From NCBI GenBank assembly GCA_965228695.1, contig CBDDIB010000002.1:2232001-2296000 (forward strand): DNA of 64,000 nucleotides. The letters are read 5' to 3'. Under the pieces are notes generated by a model, which saw only the letters and a list, made by a program, of their open reading frames with translations, was not told the DNA's origin and ran no database searches. The stretch is from JAJFJD01 sp965228695 (GTDB taxonomy: Bacteria > Pseudomonadota > Alphaproteobacteria > UBA8366). The position numbers were made by a program, and so were the translations under genes. Within the stretch, counting starts at the first letter, position 1. Every line of letters begins with the position of its first letter. Of the stretch, positions 29,770 through 38,126 are shown one piece after another.

Positions 29770-29821
29770 TTCGGCGACGTCATTTTGGCGCAGTCATGGA
29801 CAATTGGATTGAGCGCTGATC

Positions 29822-30118
29822 ATGCAAGCGATTAAAGCAATCGTAATCGGGATGGGTTTCCTCATTGTGGCGGGGATGGCGATCCTGGTCTATGGCCTCA
29901 CCAGCGGCTTCGAAACGTCCAAGAGCGCCGATGGCGCGGCGGCTTTCGGAACAATCCGGGCGACCTTGCCGTCCGGCGCCACGGTCCAGGGAACCGATCT
30001 CGACGGCGATACGATGCTCGTGCGTCTCGGCCTGCCCGACGGCGGCGTTCGGATCATGGTCTTCCGGTTGAGCGACGGCCGTCAGATCGGCACCATCAAC
30101 CTGCAATCGCAACGTTGA
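29822..30118 (+). CDS. Small membrane-anchored protein next to rluD
   Basis: A 98-residue protein with one N-terminal hydrophobic helix (about residues 5-27) and a soluble beta-rich tail (GTDLDGDTMLVRLGLPDGG). It resembles small unnamed inner-membrane proteins that sit divergently from rluD in alphaproteobacteria. The function is unknown. Confidence 0.7.
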   Translation: MQAIKAIVIGMGFLIVAGMAILVYGLTSGFETSKSADGAAAFGTIRATLPSGATVQGTDLDGDTMLVRLGLPDGGVRIMVFRLSDGRQIGTINLQSQR

Positions 30119-30138
30119 ACGCGCCCGTCGACGTGTGA

Positions 30139-30603
30139 TCACGCTTTTCGGGGGAGGGCGTTCGCCGCTTCCGTTAGCGCCGCGTTCAGCGCATCCAGTT
30201 TCTCCGCATCGGCATTTTCCGCATCGCGCAGGCCGGCGATTACGGTCTGTGCCCGCTCGACCGCCGCGCTGGCGATTTCCGCCATTTCCTGCTGTGCCGC
30301 CAGATTGGCTTCGAGCTCGGCGATCCGGCTTTCCGCTTCCGCGAGATCGTCGTCGTCCTCATCCGCGGCGTCGAAGTCCAGGTCGTCTTCGCTATCGTCG
30401 CTATCGTCGTTCGCCGGGGCGGGTCCGCCCGTGCTGAATCCGAGGCGTTGCGCGAGGCCGTCGATGTATTTGGCGTCGGCGCTGTCCAGGTCGCCTTTGT
30501 CCAGGTCCGCAAGATAGTCCTGCAGTTCCTCGACCGTTTCGGGCATGAGATCGCCCTTGTCCAGCATCGTCTGAATCAGGCGTCGGGTATGATTGGCGTC
30601 CAT
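30139..30603 (-). CDS. Acidic coiled-coil protein, unknown function
   Basis: A 154-residue protein with a helical N-terminus (MLDKGDLMPETVEELQDYLA), a run of Asp/Glu and Ser (about 68-92) and a C-terminal heptad-like helix (about 92-150). I do not recognise a family. ATG 30603 is chosen over 30663 because the longer version adds a very basic stretch unlike the rest. It converges on the small gene at 29822-30118. Confidence 0.6.
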   Translation of the reverse strand: MDANHTRRLIQTMLDKGDLMPETVEELQDYLADLDKGDLDSADAKYIDGLAQRLGFSTGGPAPANDDSDDSEDDLDFDAADEDDDDLAEAESRIAELEANLAAQQEMAEIASAAVERAQTVIAGLRDAENADAEKLDALNAALTEAANALPRKA

Positions 30604-30739
30604 GGGCGGGCAGTGTCTCTTGTCGTGATCGGTTCGGGCCGCGGCCGCGCGGCGGCGCACCATATCGCGAAACGCGCAAACGGGGTAGGGGAAAGCGCCG
30701 GCGGCAATTCGGCCGCGCGGTGCTGTCCTGCCCGTTTGC

Positions 30740-32560
30740 CTACTTGTCGATGTTGTCCTTCAGGATCTGGCTCGACTGGAACCGCCGGTTCAGAATCCAT
30801 ACCTTGACCGGCGTCTGCGGTCCGCCCGAGTGGTAGTATTTGAAGGTGTTGGCGTAGAGGTAATACACGTCGCCGACCTTCTCCGCCGTCGTCGCCTGGA
30901 ACTGATCCCACTCGTATTCGTAGGTCGTGACCGTGGCGCCCGACACGGTGCCGCGGATGTTGCCCGACCGGTTCTTGATCCGCTTCAGCGGCGCATTGAT
31001 CACCACGCGTTCGAATTTGTAGCCGTATTTCTTGCGGGCGAAGACCTCGGCGACCGCCTTGTGCAGCTTCTCGTCGTCCGACCGCGCCTCCGGCATGCGC
31101 ACGCCGCCCAGCGCGACCTTGTACTTCTCCTTGAAGTCCGCCGTGACCTTGTCGACCTTCGCGAGCTGCGCCTTACGGTCCGGCGCGTCCGTGCGGCCCA
31201 TCTTCTCGTCGTACAGCGCCGCCACCACGACCGCCTTGCGGGCCTTGGCGAGATTCTCCAGGTTCTTCGCGTATTGCCCTTTGCCGGTGAGCCGGTTGTT
31301 CCGGTGGTTGACGTCCTCCGGATCAGTCTTATCGAGGAAATCGACCGTGCTCATCGCTTGATCCGTGTTGAGGTCCATCTCCATGTTGACCGTGCTGAGC
31401 GTGCGTTCGAGGGTCCGCGGCTTCTCGCTCTGCAAGGCGGAGCGGAGGTAGCGGAAGGTGTTGCCGTCCTGCGTGCTCATCGCCGCCTTGCCGTCGATCG
31501 ACTTGATATAGGCGAGGTCTTCTTTCACATGCGCCCGCACCGCGGCCACGGAATCGACGAAGCTGTTGATCTTCGCTTCCGTCGCCGGATGTTCGATGCG
31601 GCCCGGCACCTTGATGGTGTGGAAGCGCTTCTTGAGCGTGGCGAGCTTGCCCGACACGTCGCCGAGCGACGCCTGCTGGGCGTTACGGTCCGAAATGCGT
31701 TTCTCGAACACCGCGGACACCTTGGCCGTACGCCCGTACAGGTCCTGCACCGCGGGGACCTTCGGCGCGCCCAGCGACTTCAGCGTGTTCTGAATATTGG
31801 CGAGCGACTTGCGGCCGTAATCGACCTTCTGCTTGTTGGCGTAGTCGAGCGGCCGCATCTTGTCGATCTCGCCGGCGACCTTCATCAGCCGTTTCTGCTC
31901 GATCGCGACGATGTTCCCGACCAGCTTGCCCTTAATGCCGTTGTACTGCCGCGCCGCCTGCTGAAAGGCTGGGTGGGAGCGGTCCTTGGCCTTCGCGAGG
32001 TAGCCGCCGATCCGGTACAGCTCCTTGAGCTGCCGGGCCGCGCCGCTGCCGTCGGCCGGCCGCAGGTTGCGGACCTGCGCCTCGACCAGCTTCATCTCGC
32101 GCTGCGCCCGCAAGACCGACGGATCGGCCGCCGCGGCTTTCGGGGCCGCCGCTTTGGGCGCGGTCTGGGTCGTGGCGGCGGGCGCGGATGATTTAGGGGC
32201 CGCCTTCGGCGCGGCGGCCGCCGGCGGCGGGTTCGCTGCCCCGCTGCCGGCCAGCGTGGCGAGCGCGCCGTTTACGGCATCGAGCCGCTGCTTGGCCTCG
32301 GTCCAGGACGCATGCGTCTTGTTGGGCGAGGACGCCAGCCGCTTGCCGGCCATGTCCATCGATCGCTGCAATCGCTTGATATTGGCTTTTCGCGACGGGG
32401 TCAGCGTCTTCACCTGCTGCTCCGCCCGGTTGATATCGTAGAGCGCCCCCTTGATCGCCGAGTCCGCGGGCGCGGTCTGAGCGGCGGCGGGCTGGGACAA
32501 GGCCAGCGGGGCGAGCAGGACGGCGGCGAACAGAATTGCCGCGCGAAGGCGGTATGGCAT
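30740..32560 (-). CDS. Large secreted helical protein, unknown function
   Basis: A 606-residue protein with a standard signal peptide (cleavage likely after AAAQ, about residue 26). An Ala/Pro/Lys-rich linker follows at about 100-140, and then a long mostly helical region rich in Lys, Glu and Arg. The last 100 residues look beta-rich (GTVSGATVTTYEYEWDQF, VWILNRRFQSSQI). ATG 32560 has AGGGAG 8 bases upstream. No family is recognised; a cell-envelope role is possible but unproven. Confidence 0.65.
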   Translation of the reverse strand: MPYRLRAAILFAAVLLAPLALSQPAAAQTAPADSAIKGALYDINRAEQQVKTLTPSRKANIKRLQRSMDMAGKRLASSPNKTHASWTEAKQRLDAVNGALATLAGSGAANPPPAAAAPKAAPKSSAPAATTQTAPKAAAPKAAAADPSVLRAQREMKLVEAQVRNLRPADGSGAARQLKELYRIGGYLAKAKDRSHPAFQQAARQYNGIKGKLVGNIVAIEQKRLMKVAGEIDKMRPLDYANKQKVDYGRKSLANIQNTLKSLGAPKVPAVQDLYGRTAKVSAVFEKRISDRNAQQASLGDVSGKLATLKKRFHTIKVPGRIEHPATEAKINSFVDSVAAVRAHVKEDLAYIKSIDGKAAMSTQDGNTFRYLRSALQSEKPRTLERTLSTVNMEMDLNTDQAMSTVDFLDKTDPEDVNHRNNRLTGKGQYAKNLENLAKARKAVVVAALYDEKMGRTDAPDRKAQLAKVDKVTADFKEKYKVALGGVRMPEARSDDEKLHKAVAEVFARKKYGYKFERVVINAPLKRIKNRSGNIRGTVSGATVTTYEYEWDQFQATTAEKVGDVYYLYANTFKYYHSGGPQTPVKVWILNRRFQSSQILKDNIDK

Positions 32561-32783
32561 GGCGAAACTCCCTGATTTTCCCCGAACGGCCCATGGCGGT
32601 GGCCGCCTGCCCGGCGCACGGAACCGAATCGGTTGTGGCGAGCCCGGGGTTTCGTTTATTGCGGGAAATCCTGCCATACCGGGATACGCGGAACAAGCGG
32701 TGGACGGTGACGGCACCGGGGCAGCAAAGTCGTTGCTTGCCCGCAAGCCTTCGGTTAAGAGTCCGGGGTTCAGCCACGCCGAC

Positions 32784-32859
32784 GTCCCCTTCGTCTAGTG
32801 GCCTAGGACGCCGGCCTCTCACGCCGGAAACAGGGGTTCGACTCCCCTAGGGGACGCCA
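32784..32859 (+). tRNA. tRNA-Glu (CTC anticodon)
   Basis: A complete 76-base cloverleaf with encoded CCA. The acceptor GTCCCCT pairs with AGGGGAC, the anticodon stem CCGGC pairs with GCCGG around a CTCTCAC loop (anticodon CTC), and the T arm contains GGGGTTCGACTCCCC. It lies upstream of a cluster of gene fragments and may have served as an integration target. Confidence 0.97.
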
Positions 32860-32896
32860 AGTTTTGCTCAGCACATCTCTCGATGGTTTTTTCCCA

Positions 32897-33012
32897 CAGG
32901 CTCATGGCTGGTTTCGCCGTCCTCGCGGGCTTCCCGCCGGTGCATCTGGACGCAGAAACCGCAGCGGTTGATCTGCGCGGCGCGCGGCAGGACCAGGTGA
33001 TGCTGCAGGCGG
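32897..33012 (-). pseudogene. Fragment of an AhpD-like (CMD-family) gene
   Basis: In one minus-strand frame this encodes about 38 residues including QINRCGFCVQMH and REAREDGETS, nearly the same as the intact AhpD-like gene at 34034-34465. There is no start codon, and the homology ends on both sides. It lies 38 bases after tRNA-Glu, so it looks like debris of a duplication or insertion at the tRNA. Confidence 0.8.
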
Positions 33013-33081
33013 TCACGGCTTTATTCGGGCACCACGAGACATTTGGTGACATCGATTAACAGCCCGGTCTACGATAGATAA

Positions 33082-33969
33082 ATGCCCGAAAAAGAGTCCC
33101 TTAACATTGAAGGCACCTACCGGCCTGGCGTGCTGCATCGGCGTACGCCGGGCAAGGACGCCGTTCCGCTCGTATTCGATATCCCAAGGAGCGGCAACGT
33201 TTACCCGTGCGAATTTCGGTCGCCGGCGCCGTTCGACGCCGTACGGCGTTCGGTTTCCATGTATGTGGAGCAACTCTACGGCGATGCGCCCCAACACGGA
33301 GCCACGTGGCTGTATGCGTTGTTTCCCAATGTCTACATCGACGCTAACCGGCACGAGCTTGACGTGGATCCGGCCTGGCTTGAAGGCGAATTGGGCCAAC
33401 CACTCGAACCCTCGGACAAGTCGCTGCGCGGTATGGGGCTGATCCCCCGCGTCTGCGGCAAGGGCGACGTCCCGCTGCAGGACGGCCCGATCACCGCCGC
33501 CGACCTACGTCACCGGCTCGATCATTACTATTGGCCCTACCATAACGAACTTACCGCGATCCTGGATGGTTTCCGCGCGCGCCACGGCGTTGCATTCCAC
33601 GTCAGCTGCCACAGCATGTCGAGCGTTGGCGGAAAGGCGGTCGCGGACGCCGGGCGTGTCCGCTCCGATTTCGACATCGGCACCCGCAACGGTACAACGA
33701 CGGCTACCCCGTTTGCCGATGCGGTGATCGAATGCCTGAAAGGTTTCGGCTATGACGTTACCCGCGACGAGCATTTTGTCGGCGCCGAGTCCGTACGCAA
33801 GCACGGGAATCCGGAGGGGGGTGTCCACAGTCTCCAGATCGAGATCAATCGCTCCCTCTATATGGATGAAGACACCTACCGCCGTGGCGACAGGTTCTCC
33901 GAGATCCAAGGACATTTAAGCCAGTTGGCCGGCCGCCTCGCCGACTTCGCCCGCGACCAAATGGCCTGA
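33082..33969 (+). CDS. N-formylglutamate amidohydrolase family protein
   Basis: A 295-residue hydrolase of the FGase family. Diagnostic stretches are FDIPRSGNVYP, ANRHELDVDP, HNELTAILDGFRARHG, FHVSCHSMSS, and the C-terminal HSLQIEINRSLYMDE. In histidine degradation the family hydrolyses N-formylglutamate; related members act on other N-acyl amino acids. No hut genes are adjacent, so the exact substrate is open. The ribosome binding site is weak. Confidence 0.85.
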   Translation: MPEKESLNIEGTYRPGVLHRRTPGKDAVPLVFDIPRSGNVYPCEFRSPAPFDAVRRSVSMYVEQLYGDAPQHGATWLYALFPNVYIDANRHELDVDPAWLEGELGQPLEPSDKSLRGMGLIPRVCGKGDVPLQDGPITAADLRHRLDHYYWPYHNELTAILDGFRARHGVAFHVSCHSMSSVGGKAVADAGRVRSDFDIGTRNGTTTATPFADAVIECLKGFGYDVTRDEHFVGAESVRKHGNPEGGVHSLQIEINRSLYMDEDTYRRGDRFSEIQGHLSQLAGRLADFARDQMA

Positions 33970-34033
33970 CGGCTGCGGATACCGGCCGGCGCCAACCGAA
34001 CGCAAGCACCCATCACGATTTTCAATCGTGCCC

Positions 34034-34465
34034 TCAATGCCGCGAGATCGCGATGCGATTCCACAGGTTGATCATCCCCACCGTCGCCGTCAGCACGCCG
34101 ATCTCCTTCTCCGAGAAATGTTCGCGCAATCGGGCGCGGAGCGTCGCCAGCTCTGTCTTGGGGTCCAGTCCGGTCAGGGCTTCGGTCCAGGCGAGGGCGG
34201 CTTTTTCCTTTTCGCTGAAGTCACCGACCTGGTCCCAGACGATCACCCGGTCGAGCCGCTGGCTGGTCTCGCCGTCTTCTCGGGCTTCCCGCGTATGCAT
34301 CTGGACGCAGAAACCGCAGCGGTTGATTTGCGAGGCGCGCAGCAGGACCAAATGGTGGAGCAGGCGGTCGAGGCCGTGGGCGTCCATCACGTCATGCACG
34401 TCGGCCAGGGCCTGCAGAACATCGGGGATTTTCGCTTCGTAGTTCACCGCTTTCGAATTGCTCAT
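34034..34465 (-). CDS. AhpD-like carboxymuconolactone decarboxylase family protein
   Basis: A 143-residue all-helical protein with the redox motif CGFCVQMH (CxxC at about 52-55) and a second conserved part EKEKAALAWTEAL. The family includes AhpD-type alkylhydroperoxidase partners. ATG 34465 is chosen for AAGGAG 7 bases upstream; in-frame extensions lack a ribosome binding site. A degraded copy of its middle part lies at 32897-33012. Confidence 0.88.
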   Translation of the reverse strand: MSNSKAVNYEAKIPDVLQALADVHDVMDAHGLDRLLHHLVLLRASQINRCGFCVQMHTREAREDGETSQRLDRVIVWDQVGDFSEKEKAALAWTEALTGLDPKTELATLRARLREHFSEKEIGVLTATVGMINLWNRIAISRH

Positions 34466-34673
34466 TTGTGTCTCCTTCGGGGTCGGAATGTTGGTGCCGA
34501 CCTGATGACGAATGAGCGTCGGCGTTTGTGACACCAAAAGGGATAATCCTCTCGATGGCCTTTGCGTCGTATGACGACAGATCCACATCCCCAGGGAAGA
34601 GGACATTTGTGCTACGATCCGGTCCCATGCATGCGCTTTCGCCGAGAGTACCGATGCCGCCGGGAACGGGGGG

Positions 34674-35351
34674 ATGAATCCGGCCGAGACAGGCACCGGC
34701 ATCCTCGCGCTCTGGAACAATTGCGCGCCCGGTCACGAAGCCGACTACGAGGCGTGGTATCAGGGCGAGCATTTGCCCGAGCGGTTGGCGGTGCCGGGCA
34801 TCCTGCGGGGCCGGCGTTACGAGGCGCTGGCCGGCGCGCCGCATTACTTCACCTATTACGAGACGGTATCGCCCGACGTCTTTGTTTCGGCGGCCTATTT
34901 GGAACGGGTGGAGAATCCGACACCGATGACGCGCAAGATGATGTCCGGCATCTTCATCGAGATGAGCCGCACCGTGTGCCGCCGCGTCGCCTGCCATGGC
35001 GACATGCGGGGGGCCGTCGCGGTGACGGCCCGGCTTGACCGAAATGGTCTGGCGGACGGGGCCTTGGCGGCGGATCTCGAGGCGGTGGCGGCCGGCCTTG
35101 CCGGCCTGCCCGGGGTCGCCCGGGCCGAGCTATGGGTCGCCAGCGACGAGACCGACCGGCCCGCGTCGGCGGAGGCCAAGCTGCGCGGCGGGGACGAGAC
35201 CATCGGCGCCTGCCTGTTCGTCGAATGTCTGCGCGAGGCCGAGGCACAGGTGGTGCGGCGGGCGCTGGACGATGGCCCGCAGGGGGCGGCGATCGAGACC
35301 GGCGTCTACCGGCTGCTCTGCGACCGCTCCCACGACGGTGTGTCAGCCTGA
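34674..35351 (+). CDS. Protein with a DUF4286/EthD-like dimeric alpha-beta barrel
   Basis: A 225-residue protein. The first half has ILALWNNCAPGHEADYEAWY, EHLPERLAVPGILRGRRYEA and HYFTYYETVSPDVF, the typical pattern of dimeric ferredoxin-fold barrels that bind small hydrophobic molecules. The second half looks like a weaker repeat of the same fold. The function is unknown. GGGGGG lies immediately before the ATG. Confidence 0.65.
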   Translation: MNPAETGTGILALWNNCAPGHEADYEAWYQGEHLPERLAVPGILRGRRYEALAGAPHYFTYYETVSPDVFVSAAYLERVENPTPMTRKMMSGIFIEMSRTVCRRVACHGDMRGAVAVTARLDRNGLADGALAADLEAVAAGLAGLPGVARAELWVASDETDRPASAEAKLRGGDETIGACLFVECLREAEAQVVRRALDDGPQGAAIETGVYRLLCDRSHDGVSA

Positions 35352-35517
35352 TCGGCACGCACCGACATTGCGAATTTCTCGGTCGCGCCGCGCGCCGTGC
35401 AATCGGACTGTGGCTCACACGGGTTTGAATGCCCCGGCCCGGCGTCTTAAGAAATTCGTAACCCTCCTGCCGCTATGAGGGGATTGGTTCAGATCGCCCT
35501 CGCGGGAGAGGTTTACG

Positions 35518-35985
35518 ATGCATTTTGCGCAAATTGGCGTCATGGCTCTGGGCGGTGCCGCGCTCGCGGCTTGCGGGCCCGTCTACAAGACCAGCTACGA
35601 GTTGACCCCGCCGCAAACCGCGGAAGGGCGGATGTGCGCTTCGCAATGCCAACAGATCAAGAGCGCGTGCCAGACCACCGGATACGAGCGCTATCAGCGC
35701 TGCCGGTCCGACAAGCTGGCCTATGCGGACCACAAGTACAACGAATACCGTGTTCAGCAGTTATTGCTGAACAAGCCGATCAAGAAGACCCACCGGAGCT
35801 TCTACGGCGGCTATTCGTGCAGTGCGGAACGTGCCTTTAAGAAGGCATGCGAGTCGGATTTCGTGGGTTGTTTTGCGACATGCGGCGGCCAGGTGACGCC
35901 GCGCACGGTCTGCACCGCGAATTGCGAGCAAGCGCAGCCTGGGCATCAAATCAGCGGCGGTCCGACCACACCCTTGATGCGGTGA
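35518..35985 (+). CDS. Cysteine-rich lipoprotein
   Basis: A 155-residue protein with a lipobox LAACG (Cys about 19) after a hydrophobic signal. About ten further cysteines occur in CxxxC patterns (MCASQCQQ, CSAERAFKKACES, CFATC), so disulfides are likely. Its last codons (GGPTTPLMR) fall inside a segment duplicated from the 3-prime side of the globin gene near 37440, so the C-terminus is probably chimeric. GGGAGAGG precedes the ATG. Confidence 0.7.
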   Translation: MHFAQIGVMALGGAALAACGPVYKTSYELTPPQTAEGRMCASQCQQIKSACQTTGYERYQRCRSDKLAYADHKYNEYRVQQLLLNKPIKKTHRSFYGGYSCSAERAFKKACESDFVGCFATCGGQVTPRTVCTANCEQAQPGHQISGGPTTPLMR

Positions 35986-36018
35986 GCGTACTGGATTGCC
36001 GGTGGATATCGCCGCGCG

Positions 36019-36266
36019 TTAGGCCGATTTCCGTTCCGCGGCGTCGATCATGGTCGAGGACAGCAGGATGTAGGCGGCGGTCCAGGCTTCCCGGACGTCG
36101 TCGATGAACCGCTCGCCAAGTCCCTTTTCCAACGTCCACAGCAGCGTCGCGCCGACCGTGTCATAGTGCCCCGGCGTCACGCCGTATCCCGCGTGGCGGA
36201 CGCCCAGGTCCTGCACCGCCGGCACGATCCGGTCGAGATTGCTCAGACCGTGTACCGCGACGGTGT
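36019..36266 (-). pseudogene. C-terminal fragment of a globin gene
   Basis: This encodes about 80 residues matching the C-terminal half of the globin at 37504-37914: GLSNLDRIVP, QDLGVRHAGYGV and AWTAAYILLSSTMIDAA. It has no N-terminal half. The similarity continues past the stop to about 35955, so a whole 3-prime segment was copied. Confidence 0.88.
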
Positions 36267-36336
36267 ACCGGCGTTAAACCACGGCAAATTCAGGGCACAA
36301 ATTACAGATGACCCACGTGGTCTCGATAGCCGTCGG

Positions 36337-36369
36337 AAATAGGAGTTCGACTCCCTTGGAGGGCGCCAA
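36337..36369 (+). other. tRNA 3-prime-end-like remnant
   Basis: AGGAGTTCGACTCCC resembles a T arm and is followed by TTGGAGGGCGCCA, like an acceptor strand with CCA. There is no matching 5-prime half. The sequence parallels the 3-prime end of tRNA-Glu at 32784-32859, though with several differences. It may be a leftover attachment site. Confidence 0.45.
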
Positions 36370-36386
36370 ATACGCTGGGCCCGCGA

Positions 36387-37286
36387 TCAGCACTCGTTCT
36401 TGCTGGCGATGATTTCTTCCAATGTGCAATTCAGCCGACCCCACCCGTCGGGGCCGTAGGTGACGAATTTCGGGGGCGGATTTCCGCACCACGGCTTTTT
36501 GCATTCAAGCGACCGCAGCCAGGACGCGATGACGTCGACGCCGTCGCTCGGCGCGCCCAGATGCGTGCTGGGAATGACGATGACGTCGCTCTTTGGGTGG
36601 CTGGTGCCGTTGAAGGCATAGGCGGTGTTGTCTCGATCACCGTAGACAACGAGCGTCGGGTAGCCGGGCTTCATATTCGGTATGTTTTTCGCGTAGGTGC
36701 CGGGGCCGTCCGGATCGAAATAACTGATATACACGTTTGCCGTCGTGTGCAGCGACACCTGCCCGCCGACATTGTTATTCCAGTCGTCGAAGTAGGAATA
36801 GCTGTTGCCTTCGCCCCGTGCCACCATCTTCCGGGCTTTGATGAAATCGTCGTCGCCGATGTGTTTCTGAAACCCGCCCGACGCGGCATGGCCGGGCGCG
36901 ATGCCGATGACGCCCGACAAACCCTCGTATCGGGCCGCATACCCGACCGCCCCGAGCGCACCCATGCTGTGGCCAGCGACGATAATTCTACGGGCGCCTT
37001 TGGACCTTAGCGTGGCGACGGCCTCGTCGATTTCCTTCATGGCGGTTTCGAAATCGACATCGTAGCGGCGTAAGTGAGACCACGGCATTTCGGGCGTTTC
37101 GACAATGGCCCCGGCCGACGATAGGGATCCGGCAAGGCCGCCGATAAAAGAATTCGGATTCCCGTTCTTGCCGTGCATAAGGACGATCCCCAGCTTCGAT
37201 TCTTTGCTGAACGGCTCGACCGAAGTGATTGACGCACACGCATAGAGCTGCGTTGCCAAGAATATCAGGATTACGAAACGTGCCAT
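36387..37286 (-). CDS. Alpha/beta-hydrolase lipoprotein
   Basis: A 299-residue serine hydrolase. The N-terminus MARFVILIFLATQLYAC ends in a lipobox-like YAC. VLMHGKNGNP forms the oxyanion region, AGHSMGALGAVG holds the nucleophile Ser, and a C-terminal STHLGAPSDGVD supplies the likely His. The fold resembles dienelactone hydrolase and plastic-degrading cutinase-type enzymes, but the substrate is unknown. GGGAGG lies before ATG 37286. It lies between the two globin copies. Confidence 0.75.
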   Translation of the reverse strand: MARFVILIFLATQLYACASITSVEPFSKESKLGIVLMHGKNGNPNSFIGGLAGSLSSAGAIVETPEMPWSHLRRYDVDFETAMKEIDEAVATLRSKGARRIIVAGHSMGALGAVGYAARYEGLSGVIGIAPGHAASGGFQKHIGDDDFIKARKMVARGEGNSYSYFDDWNNNVGGQVSLHTTANVYISYFDPDGPGTYAKNIPNMKPGYPTLVVYGDRDNTAYAFNGTSHPKSDVIVIPSTHLGAPSDGVDVIASWLRSLECKKPWCGNPPPKFVTYGPDGWGRLNCTLEEIIASKNEC

Positions 37287-37503
37287 CAGCACCTCCCGAC
37301 ATGCGCGCCGTGATGATTCTGAAAGGCTCAAGACCCGCAAGCGCAACACATATGGCGCAGGTTCTTTTCAAACTAATATATCACAGACCGGCCATCTGCG
37401 CCGCCCATTGCGGGTTTGCGCAACCCGGCCGTAGATCAGCGACGGTTCGACCACACCGTTGATGCGGTGTTCCTGCCGAACCGCCGGTCGATTTCGCCGC
37501 GCG

Positions 37504-37914
37504 TTAGGCCGCTTTCCGCTCCGCGGCGTCGATCATGGTCGAGGACAGCAGGATGTAGGCGGCGGTCCAGGCTTCCCGGACATCGTCGGTGAATTGTGCG
37601 CCGAGGCCCTTTTCCAACGTCCACAGCAGCGCCGCGCCGACCGTGTCGTAATGCTCCGCCGTCACGCCGTATCCCGCGTGGCGGACGCCCAGGTCCTGCA
37701 CTGCCGGCACGATTCGGTCCAGATTGCTGAGGCCGCGTACCGCGACGGCGATCATATCCATGAGTTTTTGGCCCTGTGCCTTCATATCTCCTTTGAAGAG
37801 CGGGCGCAGGCTAGGGTCCAATTCAAACAGCCGGGTATAGAAGAGGTCCGCCGCGATTTCGGCAGGCACGATCTCGAAGCTTTTCTGGACGAGTGAAATC
37901 TGGTCGGGGGTCAT
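37504..37914 (-). CDS. Bacterial single-domain globin
   Basis: A 136-residue globin of the flavohaemoglobin/Vitreoscilla type but without a reductase domain. The proximal His is probably in QDLGVRHAGYGV (about 83). The early F and L/Q positions (SLVQKSFEIVP, LFYTRLFELDP) fit the B/E helices. It binds haem and may handle O2 or NO. AAGGAA lies 8 bases before the ATG. A C-terminal fragment is duplicated at 36019-36266. Confidence 0.85.
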   Translation of the reverse strand: MTPDQISLVQKSFEIVPAEIAADLFYTRLFELDPSLRPLFKGDMKAQGQKLMDMIAVAVRGLSNLDRIVPAVQDLGVRHAGYGVTAEHYDTVGAALLWTLEKGLGAQFTDDVREAWTAAYILLSSTMIDAAERKAA

Positions 37915-38126
37915 GTTGGATATTCCTTGTTTTCCATACCGGCCGCTCGGCGGTCCGTTCATGGACAAAGGATTTACCGGCCGGGTGTGTCCCGCGTATT
38001 TCCGGCATCCCGGCGTTTTGTTTCAATTGTTTCACCGTTGTACGGCTTGGCGTTGAGCGGTTAGACCCGGTACAAATGCAGGTGTCCCCACGTATTCGTT
38101 TTCATCCATGAAGGACGTTCCGCTCC

